Shown here piece after piece: positions 1-10,194 of a stretch of 64,000 nucleotides of DNA. The position numbers and the translations under genes are program-made. How positions within the stretch are numbered: the stretch's first letter is position 1; each line of letters begins with the position of its first letter. The stretch is from SZUA-35 sp963781035 (GTDB lineage Bacteria > Actinomycetota > Acidimicrobiia > Acidimicrobiales > SZUA-35). The notes beneath the pieces were generated by a model. That model searched no databases. It saw only the letters and a list, made by a program, of their open reading frames with translations, and was not told the DNA's origin. The DNA is taken from assembly GCA_963781035.1 (NCBI GenBank), contig CAWAEN010000005.1:378201-442200 (forward strand), read 5' to 3'.

Positions 1-1443
1 ACGACCTCGCCGGCTTCGACCAGCGTGATCTCGACTGCATCCCGTCGCGGATAGGTGCGTCATGTCCGGCCGCCCACCGTGGAAGAGGAACGGCTCCTGG
101 AGCGCGGCCACCTCGTCCATCAGCTCCTCGCGATCGGCGAGCATGATCGCGTGTACGTGCCCGGGTTGGCCACCTCCTCCTTCAGCTCGGGCCGGGTGAG
201 CAGCCCGAAGTCGTTGTGCTTGTGGAACGTCCCGGCAGCGACCCGACGCCGACCGAGCTCGTGGAGGGCCACACGGAGCTCGTGCACGAGCTTGATGTTG
301 TTGGTCTTGGTCCGCTCTCGACCGGGCATGAACACGGTGGCCGAGTTCAGCGCGGCCAGGAACTGCCCGTGGGTCTCCGGGTCACCCTCGATCATCGCTG
401 CGATCTCGGCCCCGAGCGATTCTCGTTCGGCTCGCCTGTCGTCGTTGTGGAGCTGCGGTGCCTGGCGTCGGATCGGACAGGCGCATGCGGTCGATGGCGG
501 CGAGGGCCAGATCGGGCTCGGTCTCCCACGTGGGCGACCGGGCCTCCCACTCGTTCGGTCCACGGCAGCCGTACGAGAACAGGAACGCATCGAACGCTTC
601 GATGAAGGTGGCGGCATCGGCGCTGTCGCTGGCCCGCAGCCGGGCATCGAGCCCTTGGTGGCCGTCGTCGAACATGCGCCATCAGCACGTCCGAGTCCAG
701 CGGCGATACGGCCCGAGCTTCCACATCTCCATCGACGGCGCCGCCGATTCGACGTCACCGAGGCCGGCCAGGAGCTTGAGCGTCGCCTCCGGCTTGCCGA
801 CTGCCTCGCACACGGCGGTGATGATGCCGATCGGGAGGGTGGCGAGGAACGAGACGAAGATGTGCTCGGTGAACAGCTTCTCGAAGTGTTCGTCAGCGGT
901 CTCGAGCGCGTAGTCGAGCAGTTCCTGGTCGGACATCGGGGAGAGGTCGGGGCGGTTGGCCCGGAGCTGCGTTCATCTCGCGTTCGTGTTCGAGCACGTC
1001 TGGGCAGGTTCGGCGTGGTGAGGACCCAACCGAACGTCTCACCGATCTTCTCGGTGAGGTCCGGCCGGTCGAAGCCCTCCTTGACGACGAACTCCGGCAC
1101 ACCGGGGGCGTCGCCGAAGAACGAGTCGTCGATGTCCTGCGCCGTCATGCCCGGGGCACGATGACCCAGCATCCGCAGCGCGGTTGCGTTGAGGTAGCCG
1201 TAGCCGCCGGTGACGCCGAGGAACACACACTCGTCGTCCGGCAGCTCGTCGGGGGTCATCACCCCGATGCGGTAGTACGCGTTGCGGAACCCCATCTCGG
1301 AACCGCCGAGACCGTTTTCGTTCTGGAAGTACGGAAAACGAGAACGGGGCAACCGGATCGGGGAAGACCTCGCCGATGTTCGCCCTCGTGTAGAAGTCGA
1401 ACTCCTCACTGAGATCGGTCTCGACCAGCCACTTGTCGACCAT
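1..1443 (-). CDS. PEP-utilising-type enzyme, N-terminal part (runs off window, frameshifted)
   Basis: ATG at 1443 opens a protein beginning MVDKWLVETDLSEEF and continuing YTRANIGEVFPDPV. That opening resembles actinobacterial PEP-utilising (PEP-synthase-like, mobile phosphohistidine domain) proteins, which carry the mobile domain at the far C-terminus; that part lies outside the window. Conserved-looking blocks follow (residues 45-150 rich in Gly/Tyr; later EPFLFHGG near 75-110), but they sit in alternating frames with at least four single-base shifts between 1320 and 60. The break pattern matches that in other genes here, so I treat it as sequence error rather than decay. The reaction is not established from this fragment. 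Identity is recalled from family resemblance only. Confidence 0.5.
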
Positions 1444-1532
1444 TGCGGTCCCCCTTGCGCTCGTTTGTTCCGGCGCGCAAGTTAGCTCAGGCTGTGACAC
1501 CTGTCATATGCCGCGAGGACGTGGGCGCAGGA

Positions 1533-2382
1533 TCAGGGGACGACCTCGACCGGAGCTCCCGGCTCGATGATGGCCGCCAGCTCTCGCAGCGTGTCGTTCT
1601 CCAACCTCACACATCCGAGCGAGGCTGCGGCCCCGATCAGGTCGGGACGTTGAGTTCCGTGAATGGCCACGACAGCGTCACCGCCGTTGATCTGGTCGAT
1701 CGCCTCGGAATAGGCGGACAGCGGAATCACGTACGGTCCGTAGATCGAGCCGGCGTCCCACTCGAACACGTTCCGGACGTAGAAGCTGCCCGTGGGCGTG
1801 GGTGACGTGGTTCTGGCCGATGGTCCCCGTCGTGTTCATCACGACATCGTCTCCGTCCCAGACGATGACGGATCGATCGGACAGATCGATCAGCAGTCGT
1901 TGATTGGTCGTGACGACGTCGACATCGTCGCGAAGGATGTAGCCGGTGCTCTCGTTCGGCCGCATCGGCACCTGGACCTCGTAGTAGTCGCCATGACCAG
2001 CGAGGATTCGGAACACTCTCGGCTGGAGGAACTCGTCGAACCGGTCGAACGTGATCAGCCGGTCTGCGAAAGGACTGGGAGCAACCCAGACGTCGATGCT
2101 CGCCAGGCTCTCCGGCATCACGGCGACCCGGGTCTCGGTGATCGGTGTCGACACGGGCAGCCCCGGAGCCAACCGATACGACACGCGGTTGCCCTCGCTC
2201 GAGGCGGCAGACAAGACGTTCGGCGTTGGCGCAACGAAAGCCAGCGGTGCGTCGGGAACCGAAGCAACCGGGACCGCAACCGAGGGATCCGAGGCCAGTG
2301 CATCCATGTCGACACTTGGCGCGGAGGAGCAACCATTCAGCAGAACGACACACGAAATGACGAATGAGAGCATGCGGGGCAT
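1533..2382 (-). CDS. L,D-transpeptidase (YkuD fold) lipoprotein, frameshifted
   Basis: Predicted to form or edit 3-3 peptidoglycan cross-links outside the membrane. A lipoprotein signal ends in VLLNGC, with the lipidated Cys near residue 18. An SH3-like middle segment follows (GDYYEVQVP and a Tyr/Ile pair). The C-terminal catalytic block has the YkuD signature: HGTQ, about ten residues, then S-x-GCVR with downstream N and D; the Cys is the nucleophile. The first ~190 residues and the last ~78 lie in different frames, joined by one shift near 1790, probably a sequence error. It is monocistronic, between the PEP-type enzyme and the membrane protease on the same strand. ATG at 2373 is an alternative start. 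Confidence 0.82.
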
Positions 2383-2495
2383 CCACTGCCATCGGCATCC
2401 ACCTGGATGGACCTGAGTCCTTTGCCGACGAGCACCGACAAGGGTGGCCCATCAATCGCGCGACTCTCAACCGCATTCCAACAAATGCTGCTTGA

Positions 2496-3662
2496 TCAGC
2501 CCTGATCCGGCTGCCACCGTGGCGAGCCAGCCTGTGAATGTGAAGCTCCGACCCCAGTCGCGGCGATGCCGACGGAATCGACGATGGCCACGGGATGCCA
2601 CTCGCTGTCGATCACGACGAAGGGAACCATGACCCCGCGATCGATCACGCCGTCGAGCGACTCCGACTCGAAAGCCGCTCGCTGCTGATCGATCGGCACC
2701 ATGATGTCGGCCACCGGATCGGTGCCGTCCACCGTGGCGGCGCGGTCGAGCAGAGCGAGGTCGAGCAGACCGCGGGCGATGCCGTCGTCGTCGGTGACGA
2801 TCGCCCAGCGGATCGGATGGGGCGCATTCGGGGCCCCCGGCGAGGGCAACAGCGCCCGGGCAGAGGCCGTGTTGACCGACTCGTTGATCACCGGCGGTTG
2901 GTAGCGGGCGATCTCACCGACCGTGTGACCCTTCACCTGGTCGACCAGGCTGGCTCTGGCCACCTCGCCGTCGGCCCCCCTCAGCAGGATCATGCCGATG
3001 AACGCGGTGTAGAGCCCGAACGGCGACTCGGCAACGATCAGCTCGTAGGCAGCGATGGCGAACGCGATGTAAGCCAGCACTTTGCCGACGGTTGCCGTGG
3101 TGCGAACCGCCGCCGTGCGGTCGTCGCGACGCCGCCACAGGAACCCGGTGAGGATCCGGCCACCATCGAGCGGCAAACCGGGGAGCAGATTGAACGCACC
3201 GAGGATGAGGTTGATCCCGCCCAGCCAGATGAGCGCCTCGAACAGAATCGAGTCCCGGCCGTTGCCGGCCAATGCGATACCGCCGCCCAACATCGCGGTG
3301 GCAACCACCAGGTTGACCGCCGGCCCGGCGAAGGCGACTCGCATCTCGACGCCGGGGGTCGGGGCCCCGCGTTCGAGCGCGGCCACTCCGCCGAACAACG
3401 ACAGCCGGATTTCGCGGGAGTTGATGCCGTTGCGTTTCGCCACGATGGCGTGACCGGCCTCGTGGGCCAGGATCGATGCCATGAAGCCGATGCCGGTGAG
3501 GGTCGCCACGGCGACAACGAGCAACGTCGTGTGCTGGTCCATCCACTGTGCGCCGAGGCTGTAGGCGACGTAGGCGGCGACCAGGGCCGAACCCGGCCCG
3601 ATGCGAACGGGCGCGCCGGCGATCCGACCGAAGGAGATTGAGCTGTCAGACGCCCCGAACAT
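2496..3662 (-). CDS. Site-2-type zinc metalloprotease (peptidase M50), 388 aa
   Basis: Intramembrane metalloprotease of the SpoIVFB/Rv2625c-like branch. Zinc site HEAGH is at residues 67-71 within the second hydrophobic segment, and the third ligand motif NLLPGLPLDGG is near 158-168. About five or six membrane segments occupy residues 22-225. The C-terminal ~160 residues are soluble and occupy the position where CBS domains sit in this subfamily; two halves with a repeated hydrophobic pattern fit that, though no CBS signature is decisive. Substrate unknown; the family often cleaves anti-sigma factors or other membrane proteins. It is intact, and diverges from the oxidoreductase operon that begins at 3734. 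Confidence 0.88.
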   Translation of the reverse strand: MFGASDSSISFGRIAGAPVRIGPGSALVAAYVAYSLGAQWMDQHTTLLVVAVATLTGIGFMASILAHEAGHAIVAKRNGINSREIRLSLFGGVAALERGAPTPGVEMRVAFAGPAVNLVVATAMLGGGIALAGNGRDSILFEALIWLGGINLILGAFNLLPGLPLDGGRILTGFLWRRRDDRTAAVRTTATVGKVLAYIAFAIAAYELIVAESPFGLYTAFIGMILLRGADGEVARASLVDQVKGHTVGEIARYQPPVINESVNTASARALLPSPGAPNAPHPIRWAIVTDDDGIARGLLDLALLDRAATVDGTDPVADIMVPIDQQRAAFESESLDGVIDRGVMVPFVVIDSEWHPVAIVDSVGIAATGVGASHSQAGSPRWQPDQG

Positions 3663-3733
3663 GGGTTGAATGTAGCCGGAGACAAATAACGCCCGCTTAA
3701 GGTCGCGCCGGCCGGCCGAACTACTTTGCGCTG

Positions 3734-5291
3734 ATGGTCACTTCACCAGCGACATCAGCAGCGACATCCGCCGACCTCGAAGTTCTCCGGGAACGGGCGA
3801 GTGAGGTCGGCTCAGACCGGATCGCGGCCCTGCTCGCCCACGCCGAGCAGGGTGGGTCCGTTCTCGTGGTGGCTCATCCCGGCGACGAGCAGACGAGTGC
3901 TCTGACCGGGGTCGAGGTCACGGGCGAGACACCTCACGGCGAGTGGTTCATCACGCTCGCCGATCGCCCCGAGGCGGCACGGCTCGATGGTGAGGTGCCC
4001 GTCACCACCCCGTTGCGAACGCTGGCCACGATGAACGGCACCGCCCAGATCGCCGCCACCAGCAGCATCCGATTCCGGCACGAGCCCGTGGTCTGCGTCA
4101 GACCCATCGGTCAGGGCAGGGTGGTCACCGTCGGCACGACCGATCTCGACGCAGCCCTCGGACACCCGGTGGTCGGCACCTACATCAGACGACTCCTGGC
4201 CGCGCCCGAGCCACGACACACGACGGACCTCGGTGTCGCCGTGGTCGGCTACGGACCGTTCGGCGGCATGGGGTACATGCACGGACTCGCCTGCACCGAG
4301 ACCGACGGACTCCGCCTCGCGGCAGCCGTCGACACGTCGCCCGATCGCCTCGAGGCGGCCAGAGTCGACTTTCCCGATCTCGCCCTGTACGACACCGCGA
4401 CCGGGGCTGCCGCCGACGACCAGGTCGACATCGCCATCGTCGCCACACCGCCGGTCCACCACGCACGGCTCGCTCTCGAACTGCTGCGGGCCGGCAAACA
4501 CGTCGTGGTCGAGAAACCCATGAGCCTCACCGTGGCCGAGGCGGACGAACTCATCGCCGTCGCCGCACAACACGAACGAGTGATCAGCGTGCACCAGTCA
4601 CGCCGCTGGGACCGAGACTTCCTGGCCCTCAGCCGTGCCGTCGAGCGCGGTCTACTCGGCGAACTCTTCAACATCGAAACGTTCGTCGGCAGCTTCGAGC
4701 ATCCATGCCGGGCCTGGCATTCGGAGGACAGCATCTCCGGCGGCGCCGTCTACGACTGGGGTTCCCACCACATCGACTGGATCCTGCGCCTCTACGGGGA
4801 CTCTCCTTCCACGGGTCCTCTGCAGCACCCACAACCGGGTCTGGCACGACACCAGCAACGTCGATCAGCTCTCGGTCTGGATGCAATGGAGCGACGGGCG
4901 CGAGGCCACCTTCCGCCAGAGTGACGTCGCCGCCATCCGCCGACCCAAGTTCCACGTCCAAGGCACACAGGGAACGATCGAAGGTCACTACCGACCACTC
5001 CGGAACGAACGGCTCGAACCGGGGCGGGGCCATCTCGACGGGTACCACCACCACGCCGAGGCGCCGGTCGACCTCGAACTCGCCCGCTACGAGCCGAACT
5101 ACGGCCTGGTCACCTCACAGCTGCCGCCTGCCCCCCATCCGGGCTGGGGATTCCATCTCAACCTGGCCGATCACCTCATCCTCGGGGAGCCGTTGGCCGT
5201 TCGACCGGAGGAGAGCCGCAACGTCGTGGCCGTCCTCGAAGCAGCACACCGTTCCGGAGCCGAGGGCGGCACGTTGATCGACCTCGAATGA
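3734..5291 (+). CDS. Gfo/Idh/MocA oxidoreductase with N-terminal ThuA-like domain, frameshifted
   Basis: NAD(P)-dependent sugar-type oxidoreductase. The Rossmann domain starts near residue 160 (VAVVGYGPFGGMG), with the family signature GKHVVVEKPMSLT near 255 and a downstream C-terminal alpha/beta domain (YDWGSHHIDW). The first ~155 residues form an extra domain; its pattern (VVAHPGDE at the start, GRVVTVG near the end) suggests a ThuA-like or glutamine-amidotransferase-like fold, which is inference. The reading frame shifts once near 4800-4830; the C-terminal part continues to 5291. It overlaps the next gene's ATG by 4 bp (translational coupling). Substrate not predictable, but pairing with a second Gfo/Idh gene suggests carbohydrate or cyclitol catabolism. 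Confidence 0.82.
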
Positions 5292-6152
5292 GTCTCGGCT
5301 TCGGTGTCCTCGGCGGGCGATCCTTCGTCGCCACGAAGGCGGTCATTCCGGCCATCGAGAGCGCCGCAGGGGCTCGCTTGGTGAGTGTCGGGTCCCGTCG
5401 TCATCCAGACGGCGGAACCGTCTCGTACGAAGCCGTCCTCGCGAACCCGGAGGTGGATGTCGTCTATCTGCCGCTCCCCAACGGCATACACGCCGAGTGG
5501 ACGCAGCGGGCGGCCGCCGCCGGCAAACACGTGTTGTGTGAGAAGCCCCTCGCCCCCACGGCTGAACAAGCCGCCGGCATGGTCGCCGCCTGTGTCGACG
5601 CCGGCGTCACGCTCTTCGAGGCCTGGATGACGCCGTTCTCCCCGCCGTGGGCCGACACCATCGAGCGAGCGAGGGCTGCCGACATCGAACACATCACCAC
5701 CCGATTCACGTTCACGATCGGGCCGGGGCAGGAGGGCAATTACCGATGGGACCCTCGTCAGGGCGGCGGCGCACTGCTCGACGTCGGGATCTACGCTCTC
5801 GGGCCCGCCGTCGCATTGTGGGGCCCCGAACCGGAATCTGTCGAGGTCGAAATCGAGACGGCGCCGACAGGTGTCGACCTCACCACCTCCATGCGGCTCA
5901 CGTGGCCCGGCGGCCGAACCCTCGACAGCCTCGTGTCCTTCGCGCTCCCCGAGGCCCAAGAGCTCCGCGTCATCGGCCCCGATTTCGACATCGCGCTCAC
6001 CGGCGACGCCCACACCGGCATCGAGGGCACCTACACCAGAATGATCGAGGCCGTCGTCGCTGACATCGACGGCACGACTCCATTTCCCCAGACCCATCGA
6101 CGATGCGGTCTCCATGGCCGGCTTGATCGACCGCATACGGGCCGCAGCATGA
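5288..6152 (+). CDS. Second Gfo/Idh/MocA oxidoreductase, frameshift near its C-terminus
   Basis: About 287 residues. The N-terminus is a Rossmann fold (MSLGFGVLGG) and the nucleotide-binding half ends with GKHVLCEKPLAPT near residue 85, followed by the substrate domain with RWDPRQGGGALLDVG, typical of the family's active-site helix. An extra C in the CCCC run at 6086-6089 throws the last ~20 codons out of frame; reading on in the restored frame gives a natural end at a TGA at 6150-6152 that overlaps the next ATG (6149). Uncorrected, the sequence falsely fuses this gene to the downstream hydrolase. It is shorter than the first oxidoreductase and lacks its N-terminal extension. Confidence 0.82.
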
Positions 6153-7009
6153 GCCCGACCCCCGAACTCGTGGCCATCCCGTCCGGCGTCACACTCGCGG
6201 TGCGCCGTTTCGGACCGGATCGGGCCGGCGCCGGCCCGGACTTCCTCCTCACCCACGGGCTCGCCTCGAACGCCACACTGTGGACCGGCGTGGCCGAACA
6301 CCTCGCGGCAGCGGGTCACCGGGTCTTCACCTTCGATCAGCGCGGCCACGGCCGATCGTCGAAGCCGGATCACGGGTATGACATGGCCACCGTCGCCGAC
6401 GATCTGGTTCAGCTGATCGACGCGCTCGATCTCGACCGACCCGTCGTCGGTGGACAGTCCTGGGGTGGCAACGTCGTGCTCGAAGCGACCCACCGCCATG
6501 TCGACCGCATCGCGGCGGCAATTCTGGTCGACGGCGGTTTCATCGACCTTCGTCGTCAGTTCCCGAACTGGGAAGCGTGTCGCGACGCGCTGGCCCCACC
6601 GCGGCTGGTCGGCACGCCCCTGAGCGACATCACGGCATGGATCCGATCGATGGCAGCCGACTGGCCGGCGTCCGGTCGCGAGGCGACGCTGGAGAACTTC
6701 GAGGTCCGAGCCGATCGCACGATCGCCCCGTGGCTCACCCTGGAACGTCACCTCGCCGTGCTCCACGGGTTGTGGGAGCACGAACCGTCGAGTCGATACG
6801 CCGACATCGAGCTTCCCGTCCTCATCGTCGCCGCGGCGGGCGACGATGCCGAGCGGGACCGCAGATCACCTGCCGTCCACGAAGCCGTCGCCGGACTCCC
6901 GCAGGGACGTGCCGTGTGGTTCCAGCCGGCCCATCACGACGTACACGCCCAGAAGCCGACCGAGGTGGCGGCCGCCATGCTCGACTTCGTCGGCGCGCAC
7001 TACAGCTAG
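6149..7009 (+). CDS. Alpha/beta-fold hydrolase, 286 aa
   Basis: The sequence shows the alpha/beta hydrolase core: oxyanion-hole region LLTHGLASNA near residue 37, DQRGHGRS near 68, nucleophile elbow GQSWGG near 105 (Ser nucleophile), Asp in VAAAGDDAE, and a C-terminal catalytic His in QPAHHDVH. No cofactor is needed by this family. Its start overlaps the stop of the preceding oxidoreductase (ATGA), so it belongs to the same operon and probably acts on an ester or lactone linked to that pathway; a lactone from sugar oxidation would make sense, but that is inference. It ends 4 bp inside the convergent membrane-protein gene. Confidence 0.85.
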   Translation: MSPTPELVAIPSGVTLAVRRFGPDRAGAGPDFLLTHGLASNATLWTGVAEHLAAAGHRVFTFDQRGHGRSSKPDHGYDMATVADDLVQLIDALDLDRPVVGGQSWGGNVVLEATHRHVDRIAAAILVDGGFIDLRRQFPNWEACRDALAPPRLVGTPLSDITAWIRSMAADWPASGREATLENFEVRADRTIAPWLTLERHLAVLHGLWEHEPSSRYADIELPVLIVAAAGDDAERDRRSPAVHEAVAGLPQGRAVWFQPAHHDVHAQKPTEVAAAMLDFVGAHYS

Positions 7010-7446
7010 TCCAGGAAGACCAGCACGATCGCCACCACACCCCGCGCCGTCCACAGCAGGGTGCGGACGAGGTCGACCCGAAGCAGTGTTCGGAGCTCAC
7101 CCTCGTCGAACCGTTCGAGCAACCGGCCATGGGCCGGTGCTGCCAGCAGGCCGGTGACTCCCACGATCGCCACGACCAGCGCACCACCGACCAGCGACCA
7201 GAACCGCTGCGCTCCGTTGTCGGCGAGCAGGAAGAGCCCGAGCGCGCTCAGCACCTCGATCCCCCACGGGGCGACCAGCAGCCTCGAGATCCGCTTCATG
7301 TGCTCGCCCTGGAAGGGCTGGTACGGCTCGGGAACGAACGCGAACAACGGGTAGTGCACGACGTGGATCGTCCAGATCAGCCCAACCATGAAGCCGGTGG
7401 CGGCGAGGTGGACGACGGCGAGTTGTTCGAAGTCGAGAACGCTCAC
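7006..7446 (-). CDS. Conserved four-helix membrane protein, 146 aa, function unknown
   Basis: Four predicted membrane helices at about residues 8-30, 57-76, 82-103 and 122-144. A charged linker (EPYQPFQGEHMKR) joins helices 1 and 2, and Arg/Asp/Glu-rich segments sit between helices 3 and 4. Several His residues in helix 1 (HVVHYP) could be functional. No catalytic motif recognised. It lies 9 bp downstream of the K+ channel gene on the same strand and may be co-transcribed with it. Confidence 0.65.
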   Translation of the reverse strand: MSVLDFEQLAVVHLAATGFMVGLIWTIHVVHYPLFAFVPEPYQPFQGEHMKRISRLLVAPWGIEVLSALGLFLLADNGAQRFWSLVGGALVVAIVGVTGLLAAPAHGRLLERFDEGELRTLLRVDLVRTLLWTARGVVAIVLVFLD

Positions 7447-7455
7447 CGGGCCCCG

Positions 7456-8460
7456 TCAGCCCTTCGTTTCGCGAACGACGACGAGCCGATCGCCTGGCAT
7501 GACGTCGGCGAACGAAACCTGATCCGGTGGCAGCCGACGACCGTCTCGTTCGATGGCGACGAGCGTGCTCCCGCTGTCGAGGTCTTCCGGTCCACACTCG
7601 ACCAGTTCGAGCCCGCTGCGAGCGTCGACGAGGTCATCGAGCACCCGCACCGCACCTGGGGAGTCCATGGCGAATCCGAGCATCCGGCCAACGGCAGACG
7701 TTGCGTCGATGACCTCGTCTGCCCCGCCCTGGCGAAGGAGATGGAGGTTCTCCTGCTCCCGCCCGCCGGCAACGATCGTGGCAGTCGGGTTCAGCTCTCG
7801 CGCCGTCAGGGTCACCAGAACCGCCGTGTCATCACGATTCGGCGTGACGATCACACCGTTGGCGCGCCCGATCTCGGCCTCACGCAGAGTTGCCGTCGAG
7901 GTCGCGTCGCCGGTGATTCCCACGTAGCCGAGGGCGTTTCCGACCGCGATCGCGGCAGGATCGACATCGACGACGACGATCGACTCGGCGGCGCGTCCTC
8001 GCGCTCTCAAGTCAGCGGCCGCGCTCTGGCCGGTCGCCCCGAATCCGCAGATGATGATGTGATTGTCCACGCGTTTCCTCCACCGGTTGGTTCGCAGGAT
8101 GTGACGAGTCTGATCGGTCAGTACTTCGACGGTCGTCCCGACGACGAGGATCAGGAACACGATGCGTGCCGGCGTGATGAACACGAGTGTCGCCAACCGG
8201 GTTCCGCTCGTGACCGCAGTGATGTCGCCGTACCCCGTCGTGGTGACCGTGACGGAGGCGTAGTAGAGCGCATCGAGGAAAGAGATCGGGTCCCCGGTCA
8301 CGTCGGTGTATCCACCTCGTCCGAGCCTGACCACGATGGCGATGAAGACGATCAGGCCGATCGCAAACGCGATGCGCCGTATGATCGCAGCGAGCGGCGT
8401 CCGTTGCGTCCCTGGCACGGTCGGGCCGGCCGCCAGCGGGGTGGATCGACGCACGGTCAC
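7456..8460 (-). CDS. Potassium channel with RCK (TrkA-N/TrkA-C) domain, 334 aa
   Basis: Ion channel subunit of the 2-TM plus RCK type (MthK-like). Selectivity filter TTTGYGD is at residues 73-79 between two hydrophobic helices (about 27-45 and 90-112). A cytosolic RCK domain follows, with the Rossmann motif IIICGFGATGQSA near 135-147 and an acidic end of the second strand (VVDVDP), then a TrkA-C domain (residues ~255-334). RCK domains gate the pore in response to NAD(H), nucleotides or Ca2+; which one is not visible. Intact, four such subunits would tetramerise. It diverges from the Fur-family gene at 8530. Confidence 0.9.
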   Translation of the reverse strand: MTVRRSTPLAAGPTVPGTQRTPLAAIIRRIAFAIGLIVFIAIVVRLGRGGYTDVTGDPISFLDALYYASVTVTTTGYGDITAVTSGTRLATLVFITPARIVFLILVVGTTVEVLTDQTRHILRTNRWRKRVDNHIIICGFGATGQSAAADLRARGRAAESIVVVDVDPAAIAVGNALGYVGITGDATSTATLREAEIGRANGVIVTPNRDDTAVLVTLTARELNPTATIVAGGREQENLHLLRQGGADEVIDATSAVGRMLGFAMDSPGAVRVLDDLVDARSGLELVECGPEDLDSGSTLVAIERDGRRLPPDQVSFADVMPGDRLVVVRETKG

Positions 8461-8529
8461 ACCACCCTTCTAGCGAACGACAGCGTCAAATCCCCACCCG
8501 GTGGTTCCGACGGTGTGTACTGTCGCCAT

Positions 8530-8967
8530 GTGGTGCAGAACGTCGAGGAGATCCAGCGCCGGCTTCGAGGAGCAGGCGGCCGACTGACCGAACCGCGGCG
8601 AGCCGTGATCGAGGCCCTGGTGTCGGCCGGTGACCATCCGACCGCAGACGACCTGGCCGAACACGTCGCCCGCCTCCATCCGTCCGTGCATCGATCGACC
8701 GTGTACCGCACGCTCGACGTGCTCGCCGGCCTCGGGCTGGTGGAGCATGTTCACCTCGGCCACGGTCGCGCCGTCTATCACCTGACCGGCGACGACGACC
8801 TCCACCTGCTGTGTGAGCAATGCGGACTCGTTGTCCACGTCGACGGTTCGTTGCTCGACGCCAGTCGCTCGGCCATCGAGGACGCCGCCGGCTTCGTTCT
8901 CCAACCCGGCCATTTCGCCCTCCCCGGCACCTGTGCCGGTTGCCACACCCCCGAGGTTGTGCTCTAA
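8530..8967 (+). CDS. Fur-family metalloregulator (first of two), 145 aa
   Basis: Winged-helix N-terminal domain (RLTEPRRAVIEAL; recognition helix with HRSTVYRTLDVL) and a metal-binding dimerisation domain with HLLCEQCG (structural zinc CxxC near 95-98) and a second CAGC near the C-terminus. Regulatory ligands are supplied by the His residues around HVHLGHGRAVYH. Start is GTG at 8530 or 8533; no other start fits the frame. No Shine-Dalgarno is evident, and a TACTGT sequence ends about 6 nt upstream, so a leaderless transcript is plausible. Whether it senses Fe, Zn, Mn or peroxide cannot be told. The P450 gene starts 9 bp downstream. Confidence 0.88.
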   Translation: MVQNVEEIQRRLRGAGGRLTEPRRAVIEALVSAGDHPTADDLAEHVARLHPSVHRSTVYRTLDVLAGLGLVEHVHLGHGRAVYHLTGDDDLHLLCEQCGLVVHVDGSLLDASRSAIEDAAGFVLQPGHFALPGTCAGCHTPEVVL

Positions 8968-8976
8968 GTTCTGCCC

Positions 8977-10194
8977 ATGTCGATCTACGAGTCTGAGCAG
9001 CAGGACCTCCCGCCCGTCACCGACTGGCTCCACGACTGGGACTGGCTCGATCCGCAGTGGGGACCGAACGCCATCGACATCTGGAACGAAGTACGGGAGC
9101 AGTGCCCGGTCGCCACGACCGAGCGGTACGGCCGCTCTCACATGCCCGTCACCATGGCTGCCGTGTCCGAGGTCGCCAAGAACACCGAGGATTTCTCGTC
9201 GATCTTCGTGAGCGTGGCCAGACCCGATGCACCGCGGTTCCCGGCACCGCCGATCACCTCCGATCCACCGGATCACAAGGAGCACAGACGGCTGTTGCTG
9301 CCCTCGTTCAGCCCCAAGGTGATCGAACCCATGGAGGAGGGGATGCGGGAGTTCTGCCGCAGCCTGATCGCCGAGATCGGTGATGCCCACCGGGCCGATG
9401 CTGCTGTCCAGTACGCACAGCACATCCCCGTCCACGGCATCTGTCAGTTGTTGGGTGTTCCCGAGTCCGATGCCGACATGTTCCGCGACTGGATCTTCCG
9501 CAACTTCCAGCTCGCCCCACGCGACAACGCAGTTCGTGAACAGGTGCGGCTCGAGATGGACACCTACATCGCGGAGATGATGGAGCGACGGGCGGCTGCG
9601 CCAGAGGATGATCTCCTCACGCTCATCACCAACGCCGAGATCGACGGCGAGCCGGTCAGCCAGCAGCTCAAGATCGGCTACGTGAAGCTCATGATCATCG
9701 CCGGCATCGACACCACATGGAGCGCGCTGGCTTCCGGTCTCTGGCACTTCGCGCAACATCCGGAGGAAGTGGCCAGGCTGGTGGCCGTCGACAACGACGA
9801 TCCGCTCTGGCTCACCGCCAGCGAGGAGGTCCTGCGTTTCTACGCACCCGTCACGATGGGCCGCAAGGTGATCAACGACACCGAGGTCGCCGGCTGCCCG
9901 ATGCACGAGGGAGACCAGACCCTCGTCACGTTCCCGGCCGCCAATCACGATCCGGACGTGTTCGAGAACGCTCACGAGTTCCAGCTGGATCGAGCCAAGA
10001 ATCGTCATGTGGCCTTTGGTCTCGGCATCCACCGTTGTCTCGGTTCCAACCTGGCCAGGCTCGAACTGCTCGTGGGACTCCAGGAGTGGTTGCGGGCGTT
10101 CCCCGACTACTCCCTCGATCCCGACAACGAGACCACATGGGCGAACGGTCAGGTCAGGGGACCTCGTTCCATCAGCGTGCTCATCGGTCACTGA
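8977..10194 (+). CDS. Cytochrome P450, 405 aa
   Basis: Bacterial soluble (class I) P450 monooxygenase needing a ferredoxin and reductase, neither of which is nearby. Visible landmarks: I-helix oxygen-activation motif AGIDTT near residue 247, K-helix ExxR in EEVLRF near 285, and the haem-binding loop FGLGIHRCLG near 347-356 with the axial Cys. Also SDPPDHKEHRRLL in the C-helix region. The substrate is likely hydrophobic, judging from family use in actinobacterial steroid, terpene or fatty-acid metabolism; no specific substrate can be named. It follows the Fur gene closely and may be co-transcribed with it. It overlaps the convergent glycosidase gene by 7 bp. Confidence 0.93.
   Translation: MSIYESEQQDLPPVTDWLHDWDWLDPQWGPNAIDIWNEVREQCPVATTERYGRSHMPVTMAAVSEVAKNTEDFSSIFVSVARPDAPRFPAPPITSDPPDHKEHRRLLLPSFSPKVIEPMEEGMREFCRSLIAEIGDAHRADAAVQYAQHIPVHGICQLLGVPESDADMFRDWIFRNFQLAPRDNAVREQVRLEMDTYIAEMMERRAAAPEDDLLTLITNAEIDGEPVSQQLKIGYVKLMIIAGIDTTWSALASGLWHFAQHPEEVARLVAVDNDDPLWLTASEEVLRFYAPVTMGRKVINDTEVAGCPMHEGDQTLVTFPAANHDPDVFENAHEFQLDRAKNRHVAFGLGIHRCLGSNLARLELLVGLQEWLRAFPDYSLDPDNETTWANGQVRGPRSISVLIGH

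Noticed and set aside
5288..7009. A fused oxidoreductase-hydrolase gene of 573 codons
   Set aside because: The join occurs at an extra C in 6086-6089; the restored frame ends the oxidoreductase at 6152, overlapping the hydrolase ATG at 6149.
6577..8529. Long open frame of about 650 codons on the plus strand
   Set aside because: It lies opposite the membrane protein and K+ channel genes and has low-complexity Arg/Asp-rich composition typical of a high-GC shadow frame. Only the last part (from 8530) is a real gene.
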